DNA from: Bacteroidota bacterium
Lineage (GTDB): Bacteria; Bacteroidota; Bacteroidia; Bacteroidales; VadinHA17
Assembly: GCA_022711195.1 (NCBI GenBank)
Contig: JAKLFN010000078.1
Span: forward strand, 1-9,387
Direction of reading: 5' to 3'
Length of the DNA: 9,387 bases
Positions 1 through 9,100 of the stretch are shown here, one piece after another. Both the position numbers and the translations under genes were made by a program. The number at the start of each line of letters is the position of its first letter. The first letter of the stretch is position 1. The notes beneath the pieces are model-generated. The model searched no databases and was not told the origin of the DNA. It was given only the letters and a program-made list of their open reading frames with translations.

Positions 1-2723
1 AGTACTTCAGAAGGTTTGGTGATTTTCTGACGTGTTATGATATCCTGCAGAAGTGTTGATCCTATCATCGACATAAAGGCGCCAGGAACACCATGACCTG
101 TCGAGTCGGCGCAAACCAGCATGAATTTCTCATCGCTGAAATGGTCATACCAGTAGAAGTCGCCGCTGACTATATCGCGCGGCCTGAAAAGAAGAAAAGC
201 ATCGGTGAAGGTCTCCTTCAGCCTGTTGAAATCGGGGAGGATACTCGTCTGTATCCGTTTTGCATAATTGATACTGTCGGTAATTTCGATATTCTGCAGT
301 TCAATTTTGTCTTTCTGCTTAAGGACAACGCTGGTTCTTGCGTCGAGTTCCTTTTCGAGATATTCCTGGATTTTCTTCTGTTCCTTTTCCCTTTGCCTTA
401 CTATTATAAGAACTACGGCAGCAGCCAGAGCGATCAGGGAAAGTATAAACCACCATGTTCTCCAGACAGGCTTCTTTATATAAAGGTGAAAGGTCACCGG
501 GGTTTCGCTTGACAAACCATCTTCACTTACCGACCTCATTATAAAATTATACCTTCCGTCAGAGGGAGAGAAACTAGCCACCCTTCCTGCAGTCAGATCC
601 GACCAGTTATCGTCCCAGTTATCAAGGATAGTCCTGTAAAAGACCTTCTCAGGATCAGTAAGCTTGATCCCCACATAGCTGACAGTAATATTATTTCTTT
701 TGCTGTATGGAAGAGTATATGACTCCCTGATGGGATAAACGGAATCGTTGATTGTAATCGAATTAATATTATTTATCGGAGCGATCCTGGGCTTTACATC
801 CATCTTATTATCATAAACTACAAAGCCGGCTGTTGTTCCGATAAATGTTTTCCCGTCGCGGGAATTGTACATTCCGCCGGGATTACAAAGACCGCCACCG
901 GCAAAATCTGTTCCAAAAGTACGTGTGGCGTCTGTCTTCCTGTTATATCTCGAAAATCCCCTGTCGTGACCGATCCACACCCTGTCGAGTGAATCTGTGA
1001 GAATGCTGTAACAATAATCCGACATCAGGTTATTCTCCCTGGTATAAGATCTCAGCGAATCATTAAAGAACTCGAATACTCCGTTTCCCTTTGTTGCGGC
1101 CCACAGATGTCCGTCTTTTGACTGGCAAAAAGAAATTATCTCATTCCTCGATGTGCCATACATGACTGCTTTCCCCTGGATGACTCCATTCTCTGGATCA
1201 ATCCTGTACAGCCTGTCGGCTTCCATTGCAATGGCAGCTGTTCCGTCGCTAGTCAGAAATATCTGGTTTATGCTGTTATGTGGAAGACCCGTTGAATTGT
1301 CATACCTGTTGTGTATTTTCGCTACATTCTGATTATATAGGATAACGACTCCGTTCAATGTACCAAGCCAGATATACTTTTTATCTGTCTTTATCACCTT
1401 GATAAAATCTCCGCCGGAATCTCCGCTTCTGAAAAAGAGGCGTGTACGCCCTGACGGATCCCTGACATAGACTCCTCCCCCGCTGGTCCCTATCCAGATA
1501 TTGTCGTTGTTATCGATACAATATGAGATAATTTCATAACCTACTGGAATGCTCTTCTTCAGATCAATAAATGATTTTATACTGTTATCCCTTGCATCAA
1601 AAAGCCAGTATCCTGATGGTGTTCCAATGAAATAATCACTGCCCAGGCGGTTAACATATAAAATGTTATTAGTGACCTGGGTGTCGCCTGGTGAATAGAA
1701 GACATAAGCAAGTGAATTAAGTACTGCCAGACCGTCACCGAAAAGCCCGATCCAGTAATTATGTTCCAGATCCTGGAACACCATTTTTGCATTATTCCCT
1801 GGAAGTCCTGATTCTTTATCAAAATGGCGTATTGATGATATCGAAATGCTGTTTGGTGAAAATGATATCTCAAACACTCCCGAACCGTTTGTGGCTATCC
1901 AGATATTCCGGTCCGCATCGCTGGTAATATTCTGGACATCGAGCATTTCAAGCTCAGGTTTATCGGCCAGCCTGGCAAGTATTGCATTTCCCTGCGAGAA
2001 TGAGAGCCTGAACAATCCGTTACCCTCCGTTCCTGCAAGATAATTGTCAGCATCATTTATCCGGTGTATTGCTGTCACACCTGAATAATCGAAGCCCTCA
2101 ACTGTACTTATTATTGAAAGTGTCTCATCGTTGAACCTGCATAAGGAGATATTTTCCTGTGTGCCAAGCATAAGGTCGCCCGTGAGTGTAAAACAGGCAG
2201 AACGGATCATCAGTCCCGGATCGAGATTGAATTTTACAAAATCCGATGGATTGTCGGGATTGAATCTGATCACCGATTCCATCTGGGGTATCACATAGAT
2301 ATTCTTATCAGGCCCTTCAATGATTGTTGTAATATTACGTGAATTGCCGGTCTCGATCTTCTTAAGTGTCTCTCCTTCTGTAAAATACACTGATCCGTCG
2401 TTAAATCCGAACCAGAGGTTTCCGTTCCTGTCCTTAAGGCTTGAAGTAGGATATAGAAGCCCTGAAGAACCTGGTATTTCTATTTCGAAGAAGCTAAAAC
2501 CATCGAATTTTGCCAATCCGTGGCCGGTACCGATCCACAGGTATCCCTTATTGTCCTGCACTATGGAATAGACAAAAGCATCAGGGATCCCGTTCTCCAG
2601 TCCATAACGACGGAAACGGTATGATTGTCCGGAAGTATCGGATAATAGGATCAGAAAGCACGTAAGGGTGCTGATAAAGAGTTTGATGTAGTGTCTCAAT
2701 GTCATCCCGGTGCTCATTATCAT
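1..2723 (-). CDS. Propeller/Y_Y_Y sensor with cytoplasmic SpoIIE-type PP2C phosphatase (C-terminus off window)
   Basis: The frame is open from the ATG at 2723 to the left edge, giving 907 residues with no stop. A signal peptide or anchor (about 1-33, ending near SGQS) is followed by about ten recognisable reg_prop propeller blades across about 40-660, such as GYLWIGTGHGLAKFDG, DNIWIGTSGGGVYVRD and LDRVWIGHDRG. A Y_Y_Y-like domain (about 668-745) comes next, then one membrane helix (about 757-775) and a charged coiled coil (776-825). The SpoIIE/PP2C phosphatase domain starts at about 826 with PRDIVSGDFYW (848-858) and ADSTGHGVPGAFMSMIG (872-888). D855 and D873 are the expected metal-binding aspartates; the later acidic residues lie outside the window. 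The family dephosphorylates Ser/Thr on regulatory partners such as anti-anti-sigma factors. The propeller is the presumed periplasmic sensor. The output is a phosphatase, not the histidine kinase usual for this receptor architecture. The ATG at 2723 overlaps the upstream TGA (ATGA); the next in-frame ATG is at 2717. Ligand and target are unknown. Confidence 0.93.
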   Translation of the reverse strand, partial: MIMSTGMTLRHYIKLFISTLTCFLILLSDTSGQSYRFRRYGLENGIPDAFVYSIVQDNKGYLWIGTGHGLAKFDGFSFFEIEIPGSSGLLYPTSSLKDRNGNLWFGFNDGSVYFTEGETLKKIETGNSRNITTIIEGPDKNIYVIPQMESVIRFNPDNPSDFVKFNLDPGLMIRSACFTLTGDLMLGTQENISLCRFNDETLSIISTVEGFDYSGVTAIHRINDADNYLAGTEGNGLFRLSFSQGNAILARLADKPELEMLDVQNITSDADRNIWIATNGSGVFEISFSPNSISISSIRHFDKESGLPGNNAKMVFQDLEHNYWIGLFGDGLAVLNSLAYVFYSPGDTQVTNNILYVNRLGSDYFIGTPSGYWLFDARDNSIKSFIDLKKSIPVGYEIISYCIDNNDNIWIGTSGGGVYVRDPSGRTRLFFRSGDSGGDFIKVIKTDKKYIWLGTLNGVVILYNQNVAKIHNRYDNSTGLPHNSINQIFLTSDGTAAIAMEADRLYRIDPENGVIQGKAVMYGTSRNEIISFCQSKDGHLWAATKGNGVFEFFNDSLRSYTRENNLMSDYCYSILTDSLDRVWIGHDRGFSRYNRKTDATRTFGTDFAGGGLCNPGGMYNSRDGKTFIGTTAGFVVYDNKMDVKPRIAPINNINSITINDSVYPIRESYTLPYSKRNNITVSYVGIKLTDPEKVFYRTILDNWDDNWSDLTAGRVASFSPSDGRYNFIMRSVSEDGLSSETPVTFHLYIKKPVWRTWWFILSLIALAAAVVLIIVRQREKEQKKIQEYLEKELDARTSVVLKQKDKIELQNIEITDSINYAKRIQTSILPDFNRLKETFTDAFLLFRPRDIVSGDFYWYDHFSDEKFMLVCADSTGHGVPGAFMSMIGSTLLQDIITRQKITKPSEV
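2720..2723 (-). promoter_or_regulatory. ATGA stop/start overlap coupling two genes
   Basis: The TGA of the 333-residue secreted protein (2722-2720) shares bases with the ATG at 2723-2721 that opens the phosphatase frame. A second in-frame ATG follows at 2717, two bases past the stop. Either start implies termination-reinitiation coupling, so the receptor is very probably made from the same transcript as the secretion genes. Which ATG is used cannot be decided here. Confidence 0.75.
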
Positions 2724-3721
2724 TTAGGTTTCGGCACCTTAGTAACACTTATCTTAGACTCGTATTTAGGCACTCCACCAATTGGAGAACTGTAAAACGG
2801 AAGAGCTTCACCATACTGGTTCTCAATAGTCATTACAACATTGTTATTTTTTACCAGGTCTTCCGGCCTTCCTTGTCTTTTATGGAACTGGAAATCGAGT
2901 GATGCCCCTATCTCCCTTGAATCAATTCCCACCCTGGACTCTTTCCATTCGTTTTCACCGGAGATATCACCTTCAATCCCCTGCTTATACCTTGAGGTAA
3001 CCAGGATCTTGCCATCATTATCCCAGTCAAAATTACTCTGTTTCACAAAAACCACGCCTGTATCGACGTAAGGATAGATATGTGCCAGGCTTTTGAAATC
3101 GTTCCACATTCTGAATGTATATTCATAAGTAAAGGCATTTCCTCCTTCGACAGGAATATCGTTTTCCGGATCGCGGCTCATAAAAAACTTATAGAGGTTC
3201 CCGTCATCTCCGCTGACACCTTCGACAACTATTTTGAACATATAAACGTTCCACTTCCTGTTAAAATCTCCCGAAGCAGGGTTGAATGGACCAAACGTGA
3301 AATACTTATTATCATATCTTGGTTCTCCGGTAAATACCCTTGAGGATAAGAGTGTACCTCCTTTATAATTCATTCCATTGAGAAGACCTTTGGATTCCTC
3401 ATTCTGGTCAGGGTCCACTCCTTTTCCGCCATATACAGCAAAAAGTGTCCTGGTATTGAAATCACCCTGGATTTCGTCATGCTCACCGCCGCAATCCGGA
3501 TCAAAGACCCTTATATAGAACTGTTCCTTGAAGTCGCGTGGGATGCTGAAGAACCAGACCTGGTAAAAATCGTCGTCGCCCCATGAAGTCTGGCCCTGCT
3601 TTCCGAATGTCACCAGGAAAGGTATATTTTCATCCTTCCCTGGTACAGCCTGTGAAAAGAGATTAATACAGAACTGAGTGTTGAGAAGAATAAATAATAA
3701 TATGATAGTTTTCAATTTCAT
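2720..3721 (-). CDS. Secreted protein of unknown function, Asp-rich, probably all-beta
   Basis: I do not recognise this 333-residue protein as a named family. A clear signal peptide (about 1-25, MKLKTIILLF start, ending FSQA) marks it for export; there is no lipobox, membrane helix, OmpA domain or T9SS sorting domain. The body is rich in aromatic residues, Gly and Asp, in a pattern suggesting beta-sandwich strands: DDDFYQVWFFSIP (49-61) and FYIRVFDPDCGGEHDE (68-83). The latter faintly recalls pre-peptidase or C2-like folds. FDWDNDG (231-237) resembles a DxDxDG calcium loop. The tail is basic (KVPKPK). Its start lies 28 bases after the stop of the PD40-PKD gene, and its stop overlaps the start of the phosphatase gene, so it is embedded in the operon. 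By context it may be a periplasmic or surface partner of the T9SS cargo, or it may help the receptor sense; both are inference. The reading frame and export are well supported, the function is not. Confidence 0.85.
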   Translation of the reverse strand: MKLKTIILLFILLNTQFCINLFSQAVPGKDENIPFLVTFGKQGQTSWGDDDFYQVWFFSIPRDFKEQFYIRVFDPDCGGEHDEIQGDFNTRTLFAVYGGKGVDPDQNEESKGLLNGMNYKGGTLLSSRVFTGEPRYDNKYFTFGPFNPASGDFNRKWNVYMFKIVVEGVSGDDGNLYKFFMSRDPENDIPVEGGNAFTYEYTFRMWNDFKSLAHIYPYVDTGVVFVKQSNFDWDNDGKILVTSRYKQGIEGDISGENEWKESRVGIDSREIGASLDFQFHKRQGRPEDLVKNNNVVMTIENQYGEALPFYSSPIGGVPKYESKISVTKVPKPK

Positions 3722-3749
3722 TAACCGGTAAAAATAATCATTTACATCT

Positions 3750-5183
3750 TCAGGGCTCTCTTGTAATTACAACATTTTTGCTCACACAAGCTTCCCTTAT
3801 TACTCCTCCCGGCTCTGGCTCAGCAGTTACGATAAGCTGAACATTAAAAGTGCCGGAACTAACATATGTCTTATCAACTTCCTTGCCAATTGCTATGGAG
3901 CCATCGTCAAAATTCCAGTAATACTCTTTAATATTCCAGCCAGGCAGGTTTGTACTGTCAGCGCTGAACCTGATCTTCTGAGCTGTTTGTGCTTTGTCGG
4001 GTCCTGTAATATAAGGCTGCTCAACATCAACAATTTCAAGTGGGTATGTTCTCTGATTATACATTATCTCCTTTGTTATCAGGTTAACAACATCGAGTTG
4101 AACCAGGTATGATCCCGGGCCCGGATAACAGTGAATAACGGAGGGGCCTACGCCTTTTGGTGATCCATCGCCGAAATTCCATTCATACCTGAAGGGGATG
4201 GTGTCAAATTTAATGGCATTCTCCTCGACCAGCTGGTAACAATAATTGTTTTCAACCAGTTCGTCACATGAGGCTTTCCGAATTATGAGAGACGAAAATT
4301 TATAAATATCATCATCTCTTCTCCTGTTTGATGAGAAATAACCCTGCTGCATGCCCTGATCGGCAACAAAGGCAAAATCATCTGCGTCTGAATTAATAGG
4401 ATCGGGTAACGCAATCGGATCTTCCCACGATCCAAGGCTGAGAGTTGTATAATATACATCGAGCTGTCCCTGGCCTCCTGGCTTGTCAGACGAGAAATAG
4501 AGCTTGCCCGAGGAATGATAGAACGGAAAACTTTCATTACCCCTTGAATTGACCCTCGGACCCATATTCACCGGAGTGTTCCATTTATTGCCTGCCAGTT
4601 CGCAGTAATAGAGATCAGCTCCCCCCTGCCCTCCCGGCATATTGGAAGAGAAAAACAGCATCTTTCCATCGGAGCTTATTGCAGGCTGTCCTATATCATA
4701 TTGATTATTATTATACTGGAAGGCATTCATCGATACAAGAGTGTTTCCTGAAAGCTCTGCAGTAAAGATGCCGTTATGGTTTTTAAAGTTTCTTTTCCTG
4801 GTAATTTTGCCTGTCTCCACATCGCTGGTAAAATAGACAGTCTTGCCGTCAGGTGCAATGCATAAAGGACCGTTATTGAATAATTTGCTTCTTTCAGTAC
4901 TTATCTCCTGGGGCTTTGACCATTTAGTGCTGTCTTTCTGCTCTGCATAATAAATATTATAAAGTCTTCTTCCCTCAAAGGTCTTCCTGTCTTTCACAGC
5001 GCTGAAACGCCTGTCGGAACAAAAAATAATACCATCCCTGAATATTACGGGAGATATTTCATTAAAGGCCCCTTCGCTGAACGACATCCTTGTTATTTTA
5101 AAAATAGAAGGTTTCTCTTCCTGTGCCCGGCAGGGGAGAAGCATCAGAGCAAAAAACAGTATGAAATAAACTCTTTTCAACAT
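3750..5183 (-). CDS. Secreted PD40 beta-propeller protein with two PKD domains
   Basis: This 477-residue protein starts with a signal peptide (1-20, cleavage near CRAQ). PD40/TolB-like propeller blades follow at about 107-121 (IAPDGKTVYFTSD), 168-193 (ISSDGKMLFFSS, then PGGQGGADLYY), 219-246 (GKLYFSSDKPGGQGQLDVYY) and 268-295 (GYFSSNRRRDDDIYKF). Two PKD domains come next, marked by YEWNFGDGSP (333-342) and YYWNFDDGS (421-429), each with the usual tail of strands. In Bacteroidota, PD40 proteins accompany PorP/SprF paralogues and T9SS; the PorE-type version also has TPR and an OmpA-like peptidoglycan-binding domain. Neither is present here: the protein ends after PKD2 at VVITREP, so direct anchoring to peptidoglycan is not expected. 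It is probably periplasmic or on the outer face, working with the adjacent PorP/SprF protein, whose stop lies three bases upstream of this ATG. C18 in LLPC does not make a convincing lipobox. Domain calls are secure; the specific role is inferred from context. Confidence 0.92.
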   Translation of the reverse strand: MLKRVYFILFFALMLLPCRAQEEKPSIFKITRMSFSEGAFNEISPVIFRDGIIFCSDRRFSAVKDRKTFEGRRLYNIYYAEQKDSTKWSKPQEISTERSKLFNNGPLCIAPDGKTVYFTSDVETGKITRKRNFKNHNGIFTAELSGNTLVSMNAFQYNNNQYDIGQPAISSDGKMLFFSSNMPGGQGGADLYYCELAGNKWNTPVNMGPRVNSRGNESFPFYHSSGKLYFSSDKPGGQGQLDVYYTTLSLGSWEDPIALPDPINSDADDFAFVADQGMQQGYFSSNRRRDDDIYKFSSLIIRKASCDELVENNYCYQLVEENAIKFDTIPFRYEWNFGDGSPKGVGPSVIHCYPGPGSYLVQLDVVNLITKEIMYNQRTYPLEIVDVEQPYITGPDKAQTAQKIRFSADSTNLPGWNIKEYYWNFDDGSIAIGKEVDKTYVSSGTFNVQLIVTAEPEPGGVIREACVSKNVVITREP

Positions 5184-5186
5184 ACA

Positions 5187-6149
5187 CTAAAAATACCTTG
5201 GATTAGAAGCGCTTACTTTTGATCCAAACTCATATCTCAGTACGACCTCGCTGGAGCCTTTCGAATAGGAGTTCATTCTTCCAACCGGGTAATCGTATGA
5301 AAAACCAAGCATAAGCTGCTGCCCTATTTCGACCTGAAGATGTGCGACAGCAACCTGTTCGCTGGTTCTCCACGATCCTCCGATCCAGAGCATATCTGCA
5401 ATAATAAAATTACCGTTCAGGTCAAGCTGGTTTATTATCCGGTCATCACGCAAAGAGAGGTCCATAAGGACAGATGGCTTGAACCTGAAACCAGGGGAGA
5501 AGGTTATCAAACCTCCTGCTGAAAAGAGCAGGTCGTATTCGCTGAAAGAGTGAAATGCCTGTGTCTTTCCGCTGCCGGTACTCTTATAAAAAAGAAATGA
5601 AGGAACGGCTACCCCCGCAAAGACCCTCCTGCTGAAATAATAGATCCCTGCGCCTGCGTTGGGAAAAACATACGACAGCTTACCATTTGCAGGAAGAACA
5701 GGGTCGGTCATATCAATGCCCTGCAATCCATTATAGTCGGTGTTTGAAATATCTGCCCCCACCTGAAGACCGAATGACAGCTTTCCCATTCCCAGCCTGA
5801 TATGATATGCATACATAGCATAGAAGCTGGAGGAATTGGTAATGCCATAATTCATATATTTAACATTGAGCCCAATGGCCACTCTATCGTTCTTCATGGG
5901 TGTGTGAAGGGAGAAAGAGAACAGCTGCGGAGCATTCTCAATTCCAATCCATTGCATCCTGTATGAAAGAGACGCTGATAAAGCCTCCCGCGATCCTGCG
6001 TATGCGGGATTTATCATCAATCCGTTGTGAATATACTGACTGTAAACAGGGTACCCGAGGATAATCCTTTTCGATTCAGAATTCTGCCCCGATAAATCCA
6101 TCGCTATCAGAAGCAGACCAAGTAATATAGATAAACACGTCCTTTTCAA
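5187..6149 (-). CDS. PorP/SprF family type IX secretion outer-membrane protein
   Basis: The 320-residue protein has a signal peptide (1-22, ending LSGQ) and the family's hallmark N-terminus, QYIHNGLMINPAYAGSR (38-54), followed by LSYRMQWIGIENAPQ (61-75) and the HTPM turn. Alternating beta strands continue to the end, with VFPNAGAGIYYFSRRVFAGV (161-180), LWIGGSWRTSEQVAVAH (254-270), LGFSYDYPVG (281-290) and the characteristic C-terminal PRYF. Length is normal for the family, which forms outer-membrane beta-barrels. PorP is a T9SS component, and SprF paralogues are needed to secrete partner adhesins with type B sorting domains. Here the likely client is the large protein encoded immediately upstream, one base away, an arrangement like sprB-sprF. 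The start must be TTG at 6149: an in-frame TAA lies just upstream and the first ATG (residue 17) would destroy the signal peptide. I give no symbol because porP and sprF paralogues cannot be told apart by eye. Confidence 0.95.
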   Translation of the reverse strand: MKRTCLSILLGLLLIAMDLSGQNSESKRIILGYPVYSQYIHNGLMINPAYAGSREALSASLSYRMQWIGIENAPQLFSFSLHTPMKNDRVAIGLNVKYMNYGITNSSSFYAMYAYHIRLGMGKLSFGLQVGADISNTDYNGLQGIDMTDPVLPANGKLSYVFPNAGAGIYYFSRRVFAGVAVPSFLFYKSTGSGKTQAFHSFSEYDLLFSAGGLITFSPGFRFKPSVLMDLSLRDDRIINQLDLNGNFIIADMLWIGGSWRTSEQVAVAHLQVEIGQQLMLGFSYDYPVGRMNSYSKGSSEVVLRYEFGSKVSASNPRYF

Positions 6150-6153
6150 CCTA
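6147..6153 (-). promoter_or_regulatory. TAG-G-TTG junction: non-ATG start of the PorP/SprF gene
   Basis: The large adhesin gene ends with TAG at 6153-6151 and one base later TTG (6149-6147) opens the PorP/SprF frame. Reading upstream in that frame meets TAA within five codons, with no ATG or GTG between, and starting at the first internal ATG would remove most of the signal peptide. The overlapping ribosome footprint suggests reinitiation after the adhesin is finished, which would tie the amount of secretion partner to that of its cargo. Confidence 0.7.
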
Positions 6154-9100
6154 TTGACGCTTTAAAATTATAAAACCACTCCTTTTTGAAATGTTTCCGG
6201 GCACTTTACCCGAGCTAACCTTAAGCAGGTAATAATAAGTTCCCTCAGGCATCTCGACGCCTTTTGAATTCAGTCCGTTCCAGTTTTCCCACTCAGAGTT
6301 GCCGTTCTTATTTGTTGTTGAAAATACCGGCGTGCCTGCTCCGTTCAGTATAGTAAGCTCGATTGTCTGTGTGTTGAAATCGAGACCTGTAATTGTGAGG
6401 TCGTCATTTATGCCATCTTCGTTTGGAGAGACGAGCTCCGGGATCACCGGATTCGATATTATAAATGTAATAATGTCTGAAAGAACACATGCCCCGTTTG
6501 TAACTGTCCAGCGGAAGGAATTTTCACCTGTTACAAGTCCCTTAATATAAGTAGAATCACTTTCGGGGAGCTCAATATCGCCTGAGCCTGATTCTATAGT
6601 CCACAAGCCCGATTCAAAAGAGAGCAGGTCAGAAGCATTTACCATTACAGCATTGTCGAACGACATTATGTCGCCACCGGTACCTGCATCCACCGGATCG
6701 ATCCTGTTATCAAACCTGATCAGAACCGAGTCTTTTGATGAACATATCCCATTTTGTTCCTTCCAGATAAACTTATAAGTAACATTTGCCGTGGTAAACG
6801 ATGAATCGATCGCAACTGTTGTATTATACAACGACGGGTCGCCGCTGACAACTGCGCCAGGAAAAGTCCACATCCCTGTTCCGTCGCTGGGTACTGCCTT
6901 CAACTGATAAACCGGACCGCAAACCTGGTCGTCGGATCCTGCTTCTGTTACCGGTATCCTGTAAACAACAGCTTTTCTTGTTCCGCTCAAACCTCCTGCA
7001 ACAGCTGCACAGCCATTGGCATCAGTCAGCCCCGCAAGGGTATAATTGAATGTTTGTACACTGCTTCCTGCGGCAGGCACCCTGGTAATGGTATATTTTC
7101 CGGTAAGGATATTATTTATATTCACAGGAGTTGAATTTTCATTATAGGCAAGATTCCAGCCTGCCGCACCTGTAAGAGTAATCCTGAGCTTTACCTCTGA
7201 GCCGTTGCAGATGGTTGTATCGGTAACCGATGTCATCACAGCTGTCGGCAGCCTGAGAGTATCGATTACTGCTATAGCTGATGTATCTATGCAACAATCG
7301 GCAGGACCTGATCTGATAATCCGCCTGTACCATGTCTGCTTCTGAAGGTTTGAAGTATGAGTATAATTTTGTAAAGAACCTCCGGCTATGTTTGTCCAGG
7401 CTCCTCCGGCAATGCTGTCCTGCCATATCCATGTGGGTGTTCCTCCCGCTCCTCCTGTAAGTGGTGTCCCGGATATCGGATTTGGTAATGTATTAAAACA
7501 TACCTCAGGCTTGTCGGGTGCTATCGTGTTTGCAGTAATAGAGGGAAGTACAGTTACCAGTAAAACGTTGCTGAACGTTTTACATGCACCGGAAATAACC
7601 TCCCTGCGATATGATAATGAGGCGGATAAGACCGGAGGATCATAGTCGAGTGAAGTTCCTGATGCTGATATAGAGACATTATTTGAAGCAAAGTTGTCGG
7701 AAGATGAATACCACTGATACCCGAAAGTTCCATTGCCTCCCGATGGAAGCTTTCCTCTAAGCTCCTCAGGATCAGCTCCGTTACAAACAGTTGTATCGGC
7801 TTCAACTATATTATTAATGATCGGATCATGTACATCTACAACCACCTTGTTGCTGGTATCCCGGCAGGCTGATGAGGCGACCACTCTTCTGTACCATGTT
7901 GTGTCGGCCAGCGAGGGTGGTGTGTATGGTGATGAGGATGTATACCGGGTTGTCCAGCCGGCAAGCTTTGAACTATCCTGCCACTGGTAGAGATAATTAA
8001 CATGATCGCCCATCACCGGAACAGTTCCTGTAAGGTTTGCCGGTACGGATCCTGAGCATATAGTCTGTATATCTGGACTGATTAAGTTGTTCCCGATTTT
8101 GTGCCAGCGGGTCAGCAGCACCGGTGCGCTTTTACTGACACAAACACTGTCGGGGCCGGAATAGACAACTCTGCGGAAATAAATAAGTTCCTTAGCAGCA
8201 AACTTTGAGGTGTCGGGTATATAACCGGCAGTAATATCAGCCACAGAGGTTGATTGCCATACTGCCGATGCAGAGCTGTCCTGCCACTGAAAGTCATAGT
8301 CGCCTGTAAATCCTCCCCCAGGTGTCGTAACCCTGAGCTTGTTAAACCGGGTCCCCTCGCAGATGACTGTATCGGCGCTTACCATCGTATTTCCGGTTAT
8401 TGAAGGAAGGACGGTTATCTTCACCGATGAGCTGTAGCTGAAACATCTGCCCGATGTTACTTTCCTCTGGTAGTATGTTGTGGCAGTCAGGGCCGGCGGA
8501 TCATAGGAGCTGCCGTCAGACGTTCCGGTTGCATTCGGTGATGTGTTCCAGTTAATATTATCCGGATTTTGCAACCATTGATAATAATAATGACCGTTAC
8601 CCTCTGAAGGTCCGGCATTCCGGGGATTAAGGTTCAGCGGATTCTGTCCGAAGCAGATAATGGTGTCTTTGCCAACCAGGTTTCCTGTGATTTCAGGTGT
8701 TACATTTATCTGGACCCATTTGCTTGTGTCGGTGAGCAAGGTGACTTCATCCTTAACTATTCTCCTGATCCAGAATGTATCTGCCTCAGCGGCAGCGGGT
8801 ACATAATCTTTCAGGATTGCTCCTCCTATCAGGGATGGCAGCCCGGAGAGGTCATAACTCTTTTGCCAGGTATATGAATAGGTGCCTGATCCACCGACAG
8901 GGACAGTCCCTGTTACAGGTTTTGGCACCTGGTTGGAGCATATAGAATCGGTTTGTGTGTTGGTTGCAGATGAACGTATTGAATTAAAAAGAAAACCATT
9001 CAGTATTGGTGTCCATGTCGAAATGCTTTTCCCTGGATTTCCTCCTGTACCTGTTTCACTGCCATTTCTCTGTCCGACTAATCCTCCGGTGTACAATCTG

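Noticed and set aside
93..512. Plus-strand open frame of 139 codons
   Set aside because: It lies opposite the well-supported SpoIIE phosphatase domain, membrane helix and coiled coil on the minus strand; its translation has no recognisable domain.
605..625. Short direct repeat (cagttatc twice)
   Set aside because: It arises from a WNDDWND-type amino-acid pattern in the Y_Y_Y-like domain and has no further copies.
1..2723. Hybrid histidine kinase of a polysaccharide-utilisation locus
   Set aside because: The propeller and Y_Y_Y front end fits, but the cytoplasmic motifs are those of SpoIIE/PP2C phosphatases and no SusC/SusD or glycoside hydrolase gene is present.
3722..3749. Promoter or terminator in the 28-base gap between the PD40-PKD and unknown genes
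   Set aside because: The gap has no inverted repeat and is too short to hold a convincing Bacteroidota -33/-7 promoter; nothing beyond AT-rich spacer is visible.
5130..5132. Lipoprotein cleavage site at Cys18 of the PD40-PKD protein
   Set aside because: The context LLPC-R lacks the small residue before Cys required of a lipobox, and an ordinary cleavage after CRAQ fits better.
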